Assembly: GCA_903923395.1 (NCBI GenBank)
Contig: CAIXXM010000168.1
Coordinates: 1 to 54,676, forward strand
Length of the DNA: 54,676 bases
Source of the DNA: an uncultured Acidobacteriia bacterium
Lineage (GTDB): Bacteria; Acidobacteriota; Terriglobia; Bryobacterales; Bryobacteraceae
Direction of reading: 5' to 3'
The stretch's first letter is position 1, and every line of letters begins with the position of its first letter. Below the pieces are notes generated by a model that saw nothing but the letters and a program-made list of their open reading frames with translations, ran no database searches and was not told where the DNA came from. Below, piece by piece: positions 24,563-32,743 of this stretch. Made by a program: the position numbers and the translations under genes.

Positions 24563-25743
24563 TGACGTTTTCTCACGAGGGCAAGGGTGTAATTGAGGTC
24601 CAGCGTAAATTCAGCAGGAGGGTTTCCATTCTTCTCAAGCGCAGCCTGTGCGCGGACTACTCCGCGCCCGAACCGGTTCACGAATCCCAGCGTCTTCATG
24701 GCTTCAGCCAGAATCGGATTCCGATAGCTGTTCTGCTGAGGGAAGTTCTCACGCGACGCTTCACCGTACAATCCGCCTGGGTTCTGAATTTCCACTCTGT
24801 CGGAAAACCAATAAAGGCGGATAGACCCTGTAGATTCGTATGACCTGTGCAAAACGGCATTCATCAATAGTTCCCGTAATGCCACGGCTGGATAATCAGA
24901 ATAAATCTCTTCCCGCAGCGTGGATTGATGAACGGGACGCTGCTGCAAGTGCAGTTCCACCAGTGAATCCAACTCTCTCAGAACCGTCAGCAGGTCGCCC
25001 GATATTTGCTTTTCGCTCAGTACATCATCAGAGAGTTTCGTCCCGTCGATCCGCAGGAATTGAATATAGGCTCCCGGCAGCCAGTTTAGCGGATTCTTTC
25101 CAAACAGTAGAATGCCGGCATTTGTTGGGCATCTCAAATTGGAGTCATAGAAACGCAATGATGCTAACTGGGTTGAAAGATCGCGGTGGTTTTCTTCCAG
25201 TACATCCGCAGCTACCGCTAATGGCAGATAGTTGATTCGGAATAGTTCAACCGAGAGCACGTCGATTCCACTTCCAAGGCAGGGAAGTGCGTCGAAAGTT
25301 CTCGCTTTCGCAATTCTCTTTGCTGTAAGGATGCTTTCTTCGTGCTCCGAGGCAACCGCCCTCCTCGGGCCGATGCGAATGTAAGTCCTGCCTTTGTAAC
25401 GGACCGGCGGCAAGTCTGAAGGGTGCACTTCGACAACGGCCACATCTCCCCCCTGAAATATGAACTTCTGCACATTCATCAGCGGCAACGGTTGAATATT
25501 GCCGTCTGAGCGTAAGGCTGCCAAGTTCAACAAAAGCTCATCGGTGACCCTCAACCCGCTAAGACGACCGTTATCGGTTGCTCCGATTACCAGATAGCCT
25601 GGCACCCGGTTTCCCGGAAGGTCGTTCGCGAACGCAGTGATTGCTTCGGCGAATTTGTCTGTATTTGTTGTTGAGACCGTTCGTTCTATATTGTCGGATT
25701 CCGTGTCTGCAATATAGCCCAGGAGCGCTTCAGCACTGATCAT
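24559..25743 (-). CDS. AlbA_2 (Schlafen-like) plus GHKL-type ATPase domain protein, second gene of cassette
   Basis: A 394-aa protein. Residues 12-130 match the AlbA_2/Schlafen-like divergent domain: E15 and E20 in ESDNIERTVS, FAEAITAFAND (31-41), YLVIGATDNGRLSGLRV (50-66) and RYKGRTYIRIGPRRAVASEH (116-135). Residues 285-395 match the C-terminal HATPase_c_4 module: ELLMNAVLHRSYE (291-303, Asn295 as the Mg-binding N-box) and DRVEIQNPGGLYG. In this family the two domains suggest ATP-controlled nucleic-acid binding or cleavage; E15/E20 resemble the acidic site of Schlafen RNases, though the usual 'EFK' is changed to 'ERT'. It overlaps both neighbours by 4 nt. Confidence 0.85.
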   Translation of the reverse strand: MISAEALLGYIADTESDNIERTVSTTNTDKFAEAITAFANDLPGNRVPGYLVIGATDNGRLSGLRVTDELLLNLAALRSDGNIQPLPLMNVQKFIFQGGDVAVVEVHPSDLPPVRYKGRTYIRIGPRRAVASEHEESILTAKRIAKARTFDALPCLGSGIDVLSVELFRINYLPLAVAADVLEENHRDLSTQLASLRFYDSNLRCPTNAGILLFGKNPLNWLPGAYIQFLRIDGTKLSDDVLSEKQISGDLLTVLRELDSLVELHLQQRPVHQSTLREEIYSDYPAVALRELLMNAVLHRSYESTGSIRLYWFSDRVEIQNPGGLYGEASRENFPQQNSYRNPILAEAMKTLGFVNRFGRGVVRAQAALEKNGNPPAEFTLDLNYTLALVRKRQ

Positions 25744-25934
25744 TTGGAGAGCCCCTCCAGTATTGCATCTTGGGCGTGGATTGGTTTACCCGGGTCTGCC
25801 CCTTGCGCCCTGCGCCTCAGATCAGCACAGAGGGCATTGCGCACACCAGCCAACTCCTCGTCCTCAAGAGCTTTTACATCTTCGCCCGTTACCGCCTGCC
25901 TGCAGCGAAATGTTGGAAAGCCGCACCCGCTCAT
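25740..25934 (-). CDS. 64-aa protein with paired cysteines, first gene of cassette
   Basis: A 64-aa protein from ATG 25934, supported by AGGGGG at 25941-25946 with 6-nt spacing; this start is better than the upstream ATG at 26006. The N-terminus MSGCGFPTFRCRQAVTG has C4 and C11. The rest is charged and helical (LEDEELAGVRNALCADLRRR). No family was recognised. Its stop overlaps the AlbA_2 gene start by ATGA, and it is the first gene of the cassette. It could be a regulator, antitoxin-like partner or adaptor; none of these is shown. Confidence 0.68.
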   Translation of the reverse strand: MSGCGFPTFRCRQAVTGEDVKALEDEELAGVRNALCADLRRRAQGADPGKPIHAQDAILEGLSK

Positions 25935-26059
25935 CTCAATCCCCCTGGTCTCTTTCACAACCTCAAGTCTAGTCCGTACACCCGCATCCTGGAGTCCTCC
26001 CCGCATTCCCGCGATATACTCGCAAATGCATTACATAACCCTTTCGGAGGTAGCAATTT

Positions 26060-26902
26060 ATGAGTGAAGTACTTACTGGCGCTGCGTTCAAACAACAGCT
26101 CCGCAACGGAACCCCCAAACTTGGCCTGTTCCTCAATTCCCACAGTTCCACCGTCGCGGAACAACTTGCGCACAGCGGCTATGACTGGCTCCTTGTCGAT
26201 ACACAGCATGGACCCATGGGCTTTGAAACCCTCTCCACCATGCTCGCCGGCATCGCTTCCGGCGGAGCCAAATCGCTGGTTCGCGTTGCGGGCTACCATG
26301 ATCGAGCTGGCATCCAGCAGTCGCTCGATATGGGGGCCGATGGTGTGCTCGTCCCTTACATCAACACGGCGGAAGAAGCGCGCCAGGCCGTCAGTTGCTG
26401 CCGTTATCCCACGGCAGGCACCCGCTCGGTCTACTTTCCCCAGCGCAGCATGAATAAACAGGGCCTGCTCGGCTATGCGGGTGCCGCGAATGACAACGTC
26501 ATCGTCGCGCTGCAGGTCGAAACCGCCGATTGCATCAAGAACATTGAAGAGATCGCCGCAGTTCCCGGCGTGGATATCCTCTTCCTCGGCCAGAATGACC
26601 TCTGTATGTCCATGGGGCTCTACGAAAAGTACGTGTTCCCGGAAATGTACACCTCGCCGGAATTGCTCGACGCCACCGAAAAACTGCGCGCCGCCGCACA
26701 AAAGAATGGCGTCATCCTCGGACTCTTCCTCTTCGGCACCTCGCGCGTCGGCGAGTTCCTCGCAAAGGATTTCCCCTTCATCAGCGTGGGCAATGACCTG
26801 CACCATATCCTCACCCAGGCCGGTGCCTATGTGAAAGACGTGGAGGGTATCGCGGCAGCAGCGGGCAAGCAGTGGACCCGCCGTCCCAGCGCCCTCCTCT
26901 AG
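26060..26902 (+). CDS. HpcH/HpaI family aldolase (2-keto-3-deoxy sugar acid or related substrate)
   Basis: A 280-aa class II (metal-dependent) aldolase of the HpcH/HpaI family. KLGLFLNSHSSTVAEQLAHS precedes the motif DWLLVDTQHGPMGFETL; VPYINTAEEARQAVSC and VDILFLGQNDLCMSMG hold the metal and substrate residues. Family members split 2-keto-3-deoxy sugar acids (for example rhamnonate) or 4-hydroxy-2-oxo acids to pyruvate. The substrate is not certain. GGAGG upstream supports ATG 26060. The 125-nt gap to the divergent cassette holds a TATACT hexamer inside a short GCGA-TCGC palindrome. Confidence 0.88.
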   Translation: MSEVLTGAAFKQQLRNGTPKLGLFLNSHSSTVAEQLAHSGYDWLLVDTQHGPMGFETLSTMLAGIASGGAKSLVRVAGYHDRAGIQQSLDMGADGVLVPYINTAEEARQAVSCCRYPTAGTRSVYFPQRSMNKQGLLGYAGAANDNVIVALQVETADCIKNIEEIAAVPGVDILFLGQNDLCMSMGLYEKYVFPEMYTSPELLDATEKLRAAAQKNGVILGLFLFGTSRVGEFLAKDFPFISVGNDLHHILTQAGAYVKDVEGIAAAAGKQWTRRPSALL

Positions 26903-26922
26903 TGGTCTGATTCACAAAGGTT

Positions 26923-26943
26923 CGTGCGCCATTCTGGCGCGCG
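26923..26943. repeat. Hairpin after aldolase stop
   Basis: Arms CGTGCGCCA and TGGCGCGCG pair with a TTC loop and one U-G wobble, 21 nt after the aldolase stop. No T-run follows, so factor-independent termination is doubtful. Confidence 0.55.
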
Positions 26944-27063
26944 TACCCAGGCGAAGACAACTTCCCGAAACAGGCGGTGAATTCATCCACTTCCGTAGCC
27001 GACACGGCCATAGCCCACCACGCCGCTGGCAGTCGCGTGTCCAACATCACAACTGATTGTGAC

Positions 27064-27090
27064 TGATTATTCCAGACCTTGGAATAATCA
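27064..27090. repeat. Perfect 11-bp inverted repeat
   Basis: TGATTATTCCA and TGGAATAATCA flank a 5-nt loop (GACCT). The arms are A+T-rich in an otherwise G+C-rich region. It could be a protein-binding operator, a bidirectional stop signal or part of a mobile repeat. Confidence 0.8.
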
Positions 27091-27112
27091 CCATTCTGTG
27101 TGAAGCACTCCA

Positions 27113-27142
27113 CTAGCCGGCAAAGGCCGGGGCGGCCTCATC
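27113..27142 (+). repeat. 30-nt dispersed repeat, copy 2
   Basis: It begins CTAGCCGGCAAAGGCCGGGG and matches 10580-10609 at 29 of 30 positions, differing only at one base in the second half. Like copy 1 it is intergenic, with a hairpin-forming CCGG-CAAA-GGCCGG core. Confidence 0.7.
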
Positions 27143-27209
27143 CTCAGGAGCAGCGGGTAAAGGAATCGCGGTGGACCGCCGTGCCGTGACGCGCGGTCCC
27201 ACGGGCCTA

Positions 27210-28553
27210 CTAAAACGCCAGATCTTCCCTGCTCACCTTATAGCCGTCCAGATTCCCCAACACGGCCACCGTAGCGAGATCCGGCTGGAAGAAAGTGTTC
27301 GCGATCCGCTGGACTTCGGCCGCATTCACCCTCTCCACCGATTCCGCCAGTTCATCCAGTGAGAAGAACTTCCCAAAGAACATCTGCTGCCTCGCCAGGT
27401 TGGACATCCGGCTCGAAGTCGATTCCAGGCTCAACATCAAGGAACCTTTCAGGTGATCCTTCGCGCGCCGCAATTCCTCTTCTGGCACCGGTTTTTCTTT
27501 GATCTCCCGGAATTCTTTGGAAACAGATTCGATCACGCGCCCCGCCGATTCGAGCGAAGTACCTGCATATACAGAGAAACAGCCCGTATCACTGTAAGCG
27601 CTCAGTTCTGAGAAGACCGCATAGGCCAATCCCTGGCGCTCACGAATGTTCTGGAACAGCCGGGAACTCATCCCGCCCCCCAGAATGGTATTCAGCACGA
27701 AGCATGTGAACCGGTCTCTGTGCGAGAGCGGGAAACTGGGCACGCCCAGCATCACGTGCACCTGTTCCAAGTCCTTCTTGCTCTTGTGCGCCAGCCGCGC
27801 ATGGCTCTGGGGCACAGGGCCTTTTTCCACCGCGCCTGCGGGTTGCAACTTCTCAAAGCGCTCTGCCGCCAGTTCCACCAGACGTTCATGGCTCAAACGT
27901 CCCGCCGCCGTGATCAACATGTTTTCCGGCGTATAAACCTTGCTGTAGTAGCCGCGGATCACATCCCGTGTGAAGGATTTCACCGTTTCCTTGGTGCCCA
28001 GAATCGCCCGTCCCAGCGAGTGATCTTTCCAGAAATTCGACGCGAAGATCTCATTAATCAGATAATCCGGGTTATCGGCATCCATCTTGATTTCTTCAAG
28101 AATGACGCCCTTTTCTTTCTCGATATCCTCCTCGCGGAACATTGGGTTCAGCACCAGATCGGTGAGAACATCCATCGCGCGGGGCAGGTGCTCATCCAGC
28201 ACTTTGGTGTTGTAGCAGACCATCTCCTTCGAGGTGAAGGCGTCCAGGTTGCCGCCAATGGAATCCACCGCGCGCGCGATCTCCTCCGCATTCCGCGTGG
28301 GAGTGCCTTTGAAGAGCATGTGTTCGATGAAGTGTGAGATGCCGTTCTCTTCCGGCGTCTCACTCCGGCTCCCGGAACCGACCCACACACCCACGGAAAT
28401 CGACCGCAGGTAGGGCATGGTTTCCGTAATGACTTTCATCCCGTTGGGGAGAGTTGTCGTCTGAATATTGCGCACGCCGTGCGCATCGGGTTCGGTGGCT
28501 GGCGCGAGATGAGGATTGGGCAAGATGTAATAGACCTTGTTCCCTTTTACCAT
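27210..28553 (-). CDS. M16 family zinc peptidase (processing peptidase-like)
   Basis: A 447-aa pitrilysin-type peptidase starting at ATG 28553; the open frame runs further upstream but there it is antisense to rlmN. The inverted zinc motif HFIEH (H74, E77, H78) and the downstream Glu in ILEEIKM (E153/E154) give a full active site. The second half ([20 protein letters not shown]) is the inactive-type domain with the conserved R/Y motif. No signal peptide is seen. The family includes mitochondrial-processing-peptidase-like and YmxG-like proteins; the substrate is unknown. Confidence 0.9.
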   Translation of the reverse strand: MVKGNKVYYILPNPHLAPATEPDAHGVRNIQTTTLPNGMKVITETMPYLRSISVGVWVGSGSRSETPEENGISHFIEHMLFKGTPTRNAEEIARAVDSIGGNLDAFTSKEMVCYNTKVLDEHLPRAMDVLTDLVLNPMFREEDIEKEKGVILEEIKMDADNPDYLINEIFASNFWKDHSLGRAILGTKETVKSFTRDVIRGYYSKVYTPENMLITAAGRLSHERLVELAAERFEKLQPAGAVEKGPVPQSHARLAHKSKKDLEQVHVMLGVPSFPLSHRDRFTCFVLNTILGGGMSSRLFQNIRERQGLAYAVFSELSAYSDTGCFSVYAGTSLESAGRVIESVSKEFREIKEKPVPEEELRRAKDHLKGSLMLSLESTSSRMSNLARQQMFFGKFFSLDELAESVERVNAAEVQRIANTFFQPDLATVAVLGNLDGYKVSREDLAF

Positions 28554-28598
28554 TTTTCCGCGTGGTACGCTCAAAGAGTGCCGCAAGCTCTTGTAGGA

Positions 28599-29606
28599 AT
28601 GGAACTTAGCGAGCTTCGCCAGGTGCTCCCTGCGGATGAACCCGCTTACCGCGCCGAACAGCTCTACCGCGCGATCTACCGCCAGAAGGTTGGCGAACTG
28701 GTCCAGATCTCTTCGCTTCCAGCCAAAATCCGGACGGAACTCTCGCAGAATGCCGAACTCGGCCTGCCCGAAGTGGATCAGGTCTATAACTCCACCGACG
28801 GAACCCGCCGCTATCTGCTGCGCCTGGCCGACAACCGCACCGTCGAAACCGTGCTGATGCCGGAAGAGGACCGCGATACCGTCTGCATTTCGAGCCAGGT
28901 CGGCTGCCCCGTCGATTGCAAGTTCTGCATGACGGCCCTCATGGGTCTGGAGCGCTCCCTGACCGCCGGCGAGATCGTTGGCCAAGTCCTCTTCGTGGCC
29001 CGCGACAACGGGCTGCTGGTCGATAACAGGCGCTTCAACATCGTCATGATGGGCATGGGCGAACCTCTGCTGAACCTGCCCAATGTGCTCAAGGCCACGC
29101 GCATTCTCTGCGACCCCAACGCCGTCGGCATGAGTGAGCGGCGCATCACCGTCTCCACTTCTGGAATCATCCCGAAGATCGAAGAACTGGGCAAGCAGGC
29201 CGTTCGCCCGAAACTGGCGATCTCCCTCAATGCTTCCACCGAAGAAAGCCGCCAGGAACTGATGCCCATCACCCGCAAGTGGCATCTCAAAGACCTGATC
29301 GAAGCCTGCCGCGCCTATCCGCTCCGGGAGTGGGAGAAACTCACCTTCGAATACGTTCTGCTCGGCGGCGTAAATGATTCCGATGCCGATGCCCGGCGCG
29401 TCGTGCAATTGCTCGCCCACCTGGACTGCAAGGTGAACCTGATCGCCTTGAACCCCGGCCCTGGAATTCCCTATCTCACGCCCGACCCGGAGCGTGTGGC
29501 TTCATTCCAGAACATCGTCAAGCGCGCCATGCCCTGCTTTATCCGCCGCCCCAGAGGCCTCGATATCTACGCCGCCTGCGGCCAGTTGAAAAGGAACACC
29601 GCATGA
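28599..29606 (+). CDS. rlmN: Dual-specificity 23S rRNA/tRNA adenine C2 methyltransferase
   Basis: A 335-aa radical SAM methyltransferase that methylates A2503 of 23S rRNA and A37 of some tRNAs. Cluster cysteines C103, C107 and C110 lie in [51 protein letters not shown] and C-terminal AACGQL (the catalytic Cys) are present. ATG 28599 gives the typical start [15 protein letters not shown]; a GTG at 28578 is an alternative. It is divergent from the M16 gene and overlaps the next gene by ATGA. Confidence 0.95.
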   Translation: MELSELRQVLPADEPAYRAEQLYRAIYRQKVGELVQISSLPAKIRTELSQNAELGLPEVDQVYNSTDGTRRYLLRLADNRTVETVLMPEEDRDTVCISSQVGCPVDCKFCMTALMGLERSLTAGEIVGQVLFVARDNGLLVDNRRFNIVMMGMGEPLLNLPNVLKATRILCDPNAVGMSERRITVSTSGIIPKIEELGKQAVRPKLAISLNASTEESRQELMPITRKWHLKDLIEACRAYPLREWEKLTFEYVLLGGVNDSDADARRVVQLLAHLDCKVNLIALNPGPGIPYLTPDPERVASFQNIVKRAMPCFIRRPRGLDIYAACGQLKRNTA

Positions 29607-29920
29607 CCGTATCCATACCGTTTACAGGGAAAACCGTGGAGCAGGCCAAGGCTCTGCTCGATAACGCCTCGAAGGAACTGTTCGCCTTCTCCGGCCCCGT
29701 GGAACTCACGGACCAGCAAAACGCATGGGCAGGCGATACGATGTCTTTTTCGTTCACCGCGCGCTACGGCTGGATCGCAGTGCCCGTTGCGGGTACCGTC
29801 GCCGTGACGGATGCCGAAGTGACCGTGGAAAGCGAACTGCCCGGCGCCGTAAAGCAGTTTCTGGGCGAGGAAAAAGTCAAGGCGGGGATTGTGAAGAAGC
29901 TCAGCGCGATCCTTGCCTAA
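29603..29920 (+). CDS. Polyhydroxyalkanoic acid system-type small protein
   Basis: A 105-aa protein with the shape of the PHA granule-region family (TIGR02610-like): [20 protein letters not shown], then [36 protein letters not shown] and a C-terminal helix ([20 protein letters not shown]). The family is linked to polyhydroxyalkanoate granules, but no phaC or phasin is in the window. The start overlaps the rlmN stop (ATGA), giving translational coupling with an rRNA-modifying enzyme. That pairing suggests a different or broader role here. Confidence 0.65.
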   Translation: MTVSIPFTGKTVEQAKALLDNASKELFAFSGPVELTDQQNAWAGDTMSFSFTARYGWIAVPVAGTVAVTDAEVTVESELPGAVKQFLGEEKVKAGIVKKLSAILA

Positions 29921-30024
29921 GGAGCGCACAGGCCGCCGTCCGCGGCACGAATCGGGTCAAGGAACCCGCTGGCTTCAACGCGGAGGGCGAGTCCGTTGTG
30001 CGCGGTTTATTAAGGAGAGTTGCC

Positions 30025-32082
30025 GTGCGTTTCGTCTGTCTTCTCATTGCCGCCGCAGTCCTGCATGCACAGGAGTGGCACGGCTATGGCGGCGGTCCCC
30101 AGGGCCTCCGCTACTCCCCTCTCAAGCAGATCAACCAGTCGAACGTTGCCAGGCTCCAGATTGCCTGGACTTATGACACCGCGGATGGCAACACAGCCTC
30201 CCAGACCCAGCCCATCATGATCGAAGGCGTGGTCTATGGACTCACGACGAAACATGACGTGATCGCCCTCGATGCCGGCACTGGCAGGCTGCTTTGGAAG
30301 TTCAGCTCAGGCATTACAGGCCGCGGTGCCAACCGCGCAGTCGTCTATTGGAGCGAAGGCGAAGAGAAGCGGATCTTTGCCTCCGTGCAAAGCTTCATCT
30401 ACGCCATTGACGCGAAGACAGGCAAGGGCATCCCAGGCTTCGGGAACAACGGACGCATCGATCTGCGGGAGAACCTGGGGCGCGATCCCCAGAAACAGTC
30501 GATTGCCCTGACCAGCCCCGGCATCATCTACAAGGACCTGCTCATCTGCGGTGACCGCACGCCGGAATCCCTGCCCGCGCCGCCGGGCGACATCCGCGCG
30601 TATGATGTCCGCACCGGCAAGCTGCGCTGGAGCTTTCACACCATTCCGCATCCCGGCGAACCTGGCTATGAAACCTGGCCCAAAGACGCCTGGACTTATA
30701 CCGGTGCCGCGAATAACTGGGCCGGGATGGCACTCGATGAGAAACGCGGCATTGTCTATGTCCCCACTGGTTCCGCCGCGGGCGATTTCTATGGCGCCGA
30801 CCGCAAGGGCGATAACTTATATGCCAACTGTCTGCTCGCTTTGAACGCAGCTACCGGCGAGCGTATCTGGCACTTCCAGGCCGTGAAGCACGATATCTGG
30901 GACCGTGACTTTCCCTCTCCACCCACTCTCGTGACCGTGAAGCACAACGGGAAGCTGGTGGATGCCGTCGCGCAGACCACCAAGCAGGGCTTCGTCTATC
31001 TCTTCAACCGCGTCACCGGAGAGCCTTTGTTTCCGATTGAAGCCAAGAAGTACCCCGCCAGCACGATGCCCGGTGAGCAGGCGGCGGAAACGCAGGTGCT
31101 GCCCACCAAACCCGCACCCTATGCACGCCAGAAACTCACCGAAGATATGCTCACGAACCGGACGCCCGAAGCTCATGCCTGGGCCTTGGAGCAGTTCCGG
31201 AAACTCCGCAGTGACGGCCAGTTTGTGCCGCTTTCCGCCGGGCAGGAAACCGTCATCTTCCCTGGTTTCGATGGCGGCGCGGAGTGGGGCGGCTCCGCTT
31301 TTGATCCGCAGACCGGGCTCCTCTATGTGAATGCGAATGATCTGCCCTGGACCTCCGGTCTCGCAGCCAACGCCGCTAAGAAGTCGAGCCGCGATTTGTA
31401 TCTCACCAGTTGCGGCACCTGCCATGGCGACAGCCTGCAGGGTGCGCCACCGCAAATCCCCGCGCTGACGGATTTGAACGGCAAACGCACTGTGGAGCAG
31501 ATCCTGACCGTGATCCGCCAGGGGGCCGGACGCATGCCCGCATTTCCCGGTCTCACCGCCGAGGCATCCACCGCCATCGCGCGCTATATTCTGAGCGGAG
31601 AAGCGAAGGAGATGGCTTCGAGCGGTCCGCCAACCGGCAATCAAGCCTACCGCTTCACCGGCTATCACAAGTTTCTCGATCCCGACGGTTATCCCGCTGT
31701 TGTACCGCCATGGGGAACGCTGAATGCAATCAACCTGAACACCGGAGAATACGCCTGGAAGATCCCGCTCGGCGAATATCCTGAACTCGCGGCAAAAGGT
31801 CTGAAGGATACCGGCACCGAAAACTACGGCGGCCCCATTGTTACCGCCGGCGGACTCGTCTTTATCTCCGCGACGAACTATGACCGGAAGATCCGGGCCT
31901 TTGATAAGTCAACGGGCAAGTTACTGTGGGAAGCTTTACTGCCCCTGGCTGGTAATACTACGCCCATCACTTATGAATGGCAGGGCAAACAGTATCTGGT
32001 CATCCACGCCACAGGCGGCAAGGCCGGAAACAAAGGTCCCAGCGGCGGGATCTATGTCGCGTTCGCCTTGCCGGGTAAGTAG
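30025..32082 (+). CDS. PQQ-dependent dehydrogenase with inserted cytochrome c domain
   Basis: A 685-aa periplasmic quinoprotein. AAGGAGAG at 30012-30019 selects GTG 30025, giving signal VRFVCLLIAAAVLHAQ. Beta-propeller blades begin RYSPLKQINQSNVARLQIAW and continue with LDAGTGRLLWKFSSG and IDAKTGKGIPGFG. A cytochrome c motif CGTCH (C463, C466, H467) lies in a segment at about 450-520. Propeller sequence then resumes (PPWGTLNAINLNTGEYAWKI, TKYDRK-like ATNYDRKIRAFDKSTGKLLW). The heme domain is therefore inserted in the propeller. It oxidises an alcohol or sugar, passing electrons inside the same chain. The substrate is unknown. Confidence 0.88.
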   Translation: MRFVCLLIAAAVLHAQEWHGYGGGPQGLRYSPLKQINQSNVARLQIAWTYDTADGNTASQTQPIMIEGVVYGLTTKHDVIALDAGTGRLLWKFSSGITGRGANRAVVYWSEGEEKRIFASVQSFIYAIDAKTGKGIPGFGNNGRIDLRENLGRDPQKQSIALTSPGIIYKDLLICGDRTPESLPAPPGDIRAYDVRTGKLRWSFHTIPHPGEPGYETWPKDAWTYTGAANNWAGMALDEKRGIVYVPTGSAAGDFYGADRKGDNLYANCLLALNAATGERIWHFQAVKHDIWDRDFPSPPTLVTVKHNGKLVDAVAQTTKQGFVYLFNRVTGEPLFPIEAKKYPASTMPGEQAAETQVLPTKPAPYARQKLTEDMLTNRTPEAHAWALEQFRKLRSDGQFVPLSAGQETVIFPGFDGGAEWGGSAFDPQTGLLYVNANDLPWTSGLAANAAKKSSRDLYLTSCGTCHGDSLQGAPPQIPALTDLNGKRTVEQILTVIRQGAGRMPAFPGLTAEASTAIARYILSGEAKEMASSGPPTGNQAYRFTGYHKFLDPDGYPAVVPPWGTLNAINLNTGEYAWKIPLGEYPELAAKGLKDTGTENYGGPIVTAGGLVFISATNYDRKIRAFDKSTGKLLWEALLPLAGNTTPITYEWQGKQYLVIHATGGKAGNKGPSGGIYVAFALPGK

Positions 32083-32094
32083 TCCGGCGGGCCG

Positions 32095-32679
32095 CTAAAA
32101 GTGAATGCCTACCAGAACCTCAGCCTGGTTGAGGTTCCCCAGATTCCGGAACGCTTCGTTCGCCTGATGCGAATAACGCAGCCCGGCGCTGACCCGCACG
32201 AACGGTACTTTTACATCCGCTCCTCCTCCCATCACGAGGCTCGCCGTGGAGGAATTGACTAACTGCCCGGTGCTGCCAGCCGCCAGACTCTTCGCCGCGG
32301 CGGATATGTTAGAAAGCTTGTCAAACGACAAACCTGCTTCCACATAGGGCTTCAGCAGCCGCATGCCCTTCAGCCGGTAGCCCAGCAACACGGGGAAGCG
32401 CCATTGATTCGCATCAATCGCCGTAGAAGTGGTGCCGCTCAGCAACGAGAAGCTGGAGGGGCGGTACAAAGCATCGACTTCCAGACGGAAGCTCGCAGGC
32501 AGGTTGATTTGCAGCGCGGGGCCAATCGTGAAGTTCGTGCTCTTGTAGGTCGACGTCACTGTGCCGGATTGCACGCTCTTCACGGCATCGCTGAACGGTA
32601 CTCCACCCAGCAGACCGACCGAGATCGATTGGGCCTGCATTGCAATCGGAAGCAGAGAAAGAAGAAGGACGGAGCGCAT
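32095..32679 (-). CDS. Small outer-membrane beta-barrel protein
   Basis: A 194-aa exported protein (signal MRSVLLLSLLPIAMQAQ) with alternating hydrophobic/polar strands: SISVGLLGGVPFSDAV, NFTIGPALQINLPASFRLEV, FPVLLGYRLKGMRLLKPYVE and a C-terminus ending in aromatic IHF, as barrel proteins do. About eight strands fit an OmpX/OmpA-like barrel ('outer membrane beta-barrel' family). It is convergent with the PQQ dehydrogenase, with stops 12 nt apart. Function is unknown. Confidence 0.78.
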   Translation of the reverse strand: MRSVLLLSLLPIAMQAQSISVGLLGGVPFSDAVKSVQSGTVTSTYKSTNFTIGPALQINLPASFRLEVDALYRPSSFSLLSGTTSTAIDANQWRFPVLLGYRLKGMRLLKPYVEAGLSFDKLSNISAAAKSLAAGSTGQLVNSSTASLVMGGGADVKVPFVRVSAGLRYSHQANEAFRNLGNLNQAEVLVGIHF

Positions 32680-32743
32680 ATCTAACTATACGTTCAGGGC
32701 GGGGAGTTGTTTCAATCACTTAACAGTCTGAGCCGCTCCTGCC

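Larger units (their letters stand above)
26903..27209. other. Palindrome-rich convergent intergenic region
   Basis: This 307-nt gap between the aldolase and M16 peptidase 3' ends holds no convincing gene. It contains a 9-bp G-U-tolerant hairpin (26923-26943), a 6-bp palindrome TCACAA-CTGA-TTGTGA (27047-27062), a perfect 11-bp palindrome (27064-27090) and one copy of the 30-nt repeat (27113-27142). A 70-codon minus-strand reading frame crosses it but lacks family features. It looks like stacked repeat elements that may also end transcription from both sides. Confidence 0.6.

Noticed and set aside
26811-27113. 100-aa minus-strand frame beginning MECFTQNGDYSKVW
   Set aside because: It runs antisense into the aldolase, spans several palindromes and has no family features, so it is treated as non-coding; a repeat-derived remnant cannot be excluded.
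28554-29420. N-terminal extension of the M16 peptidase
   Set aside because: The open frame continues for about 290 codons, but it is antisense to rlmN and unlike any peptidase. The start at 28553 is used.
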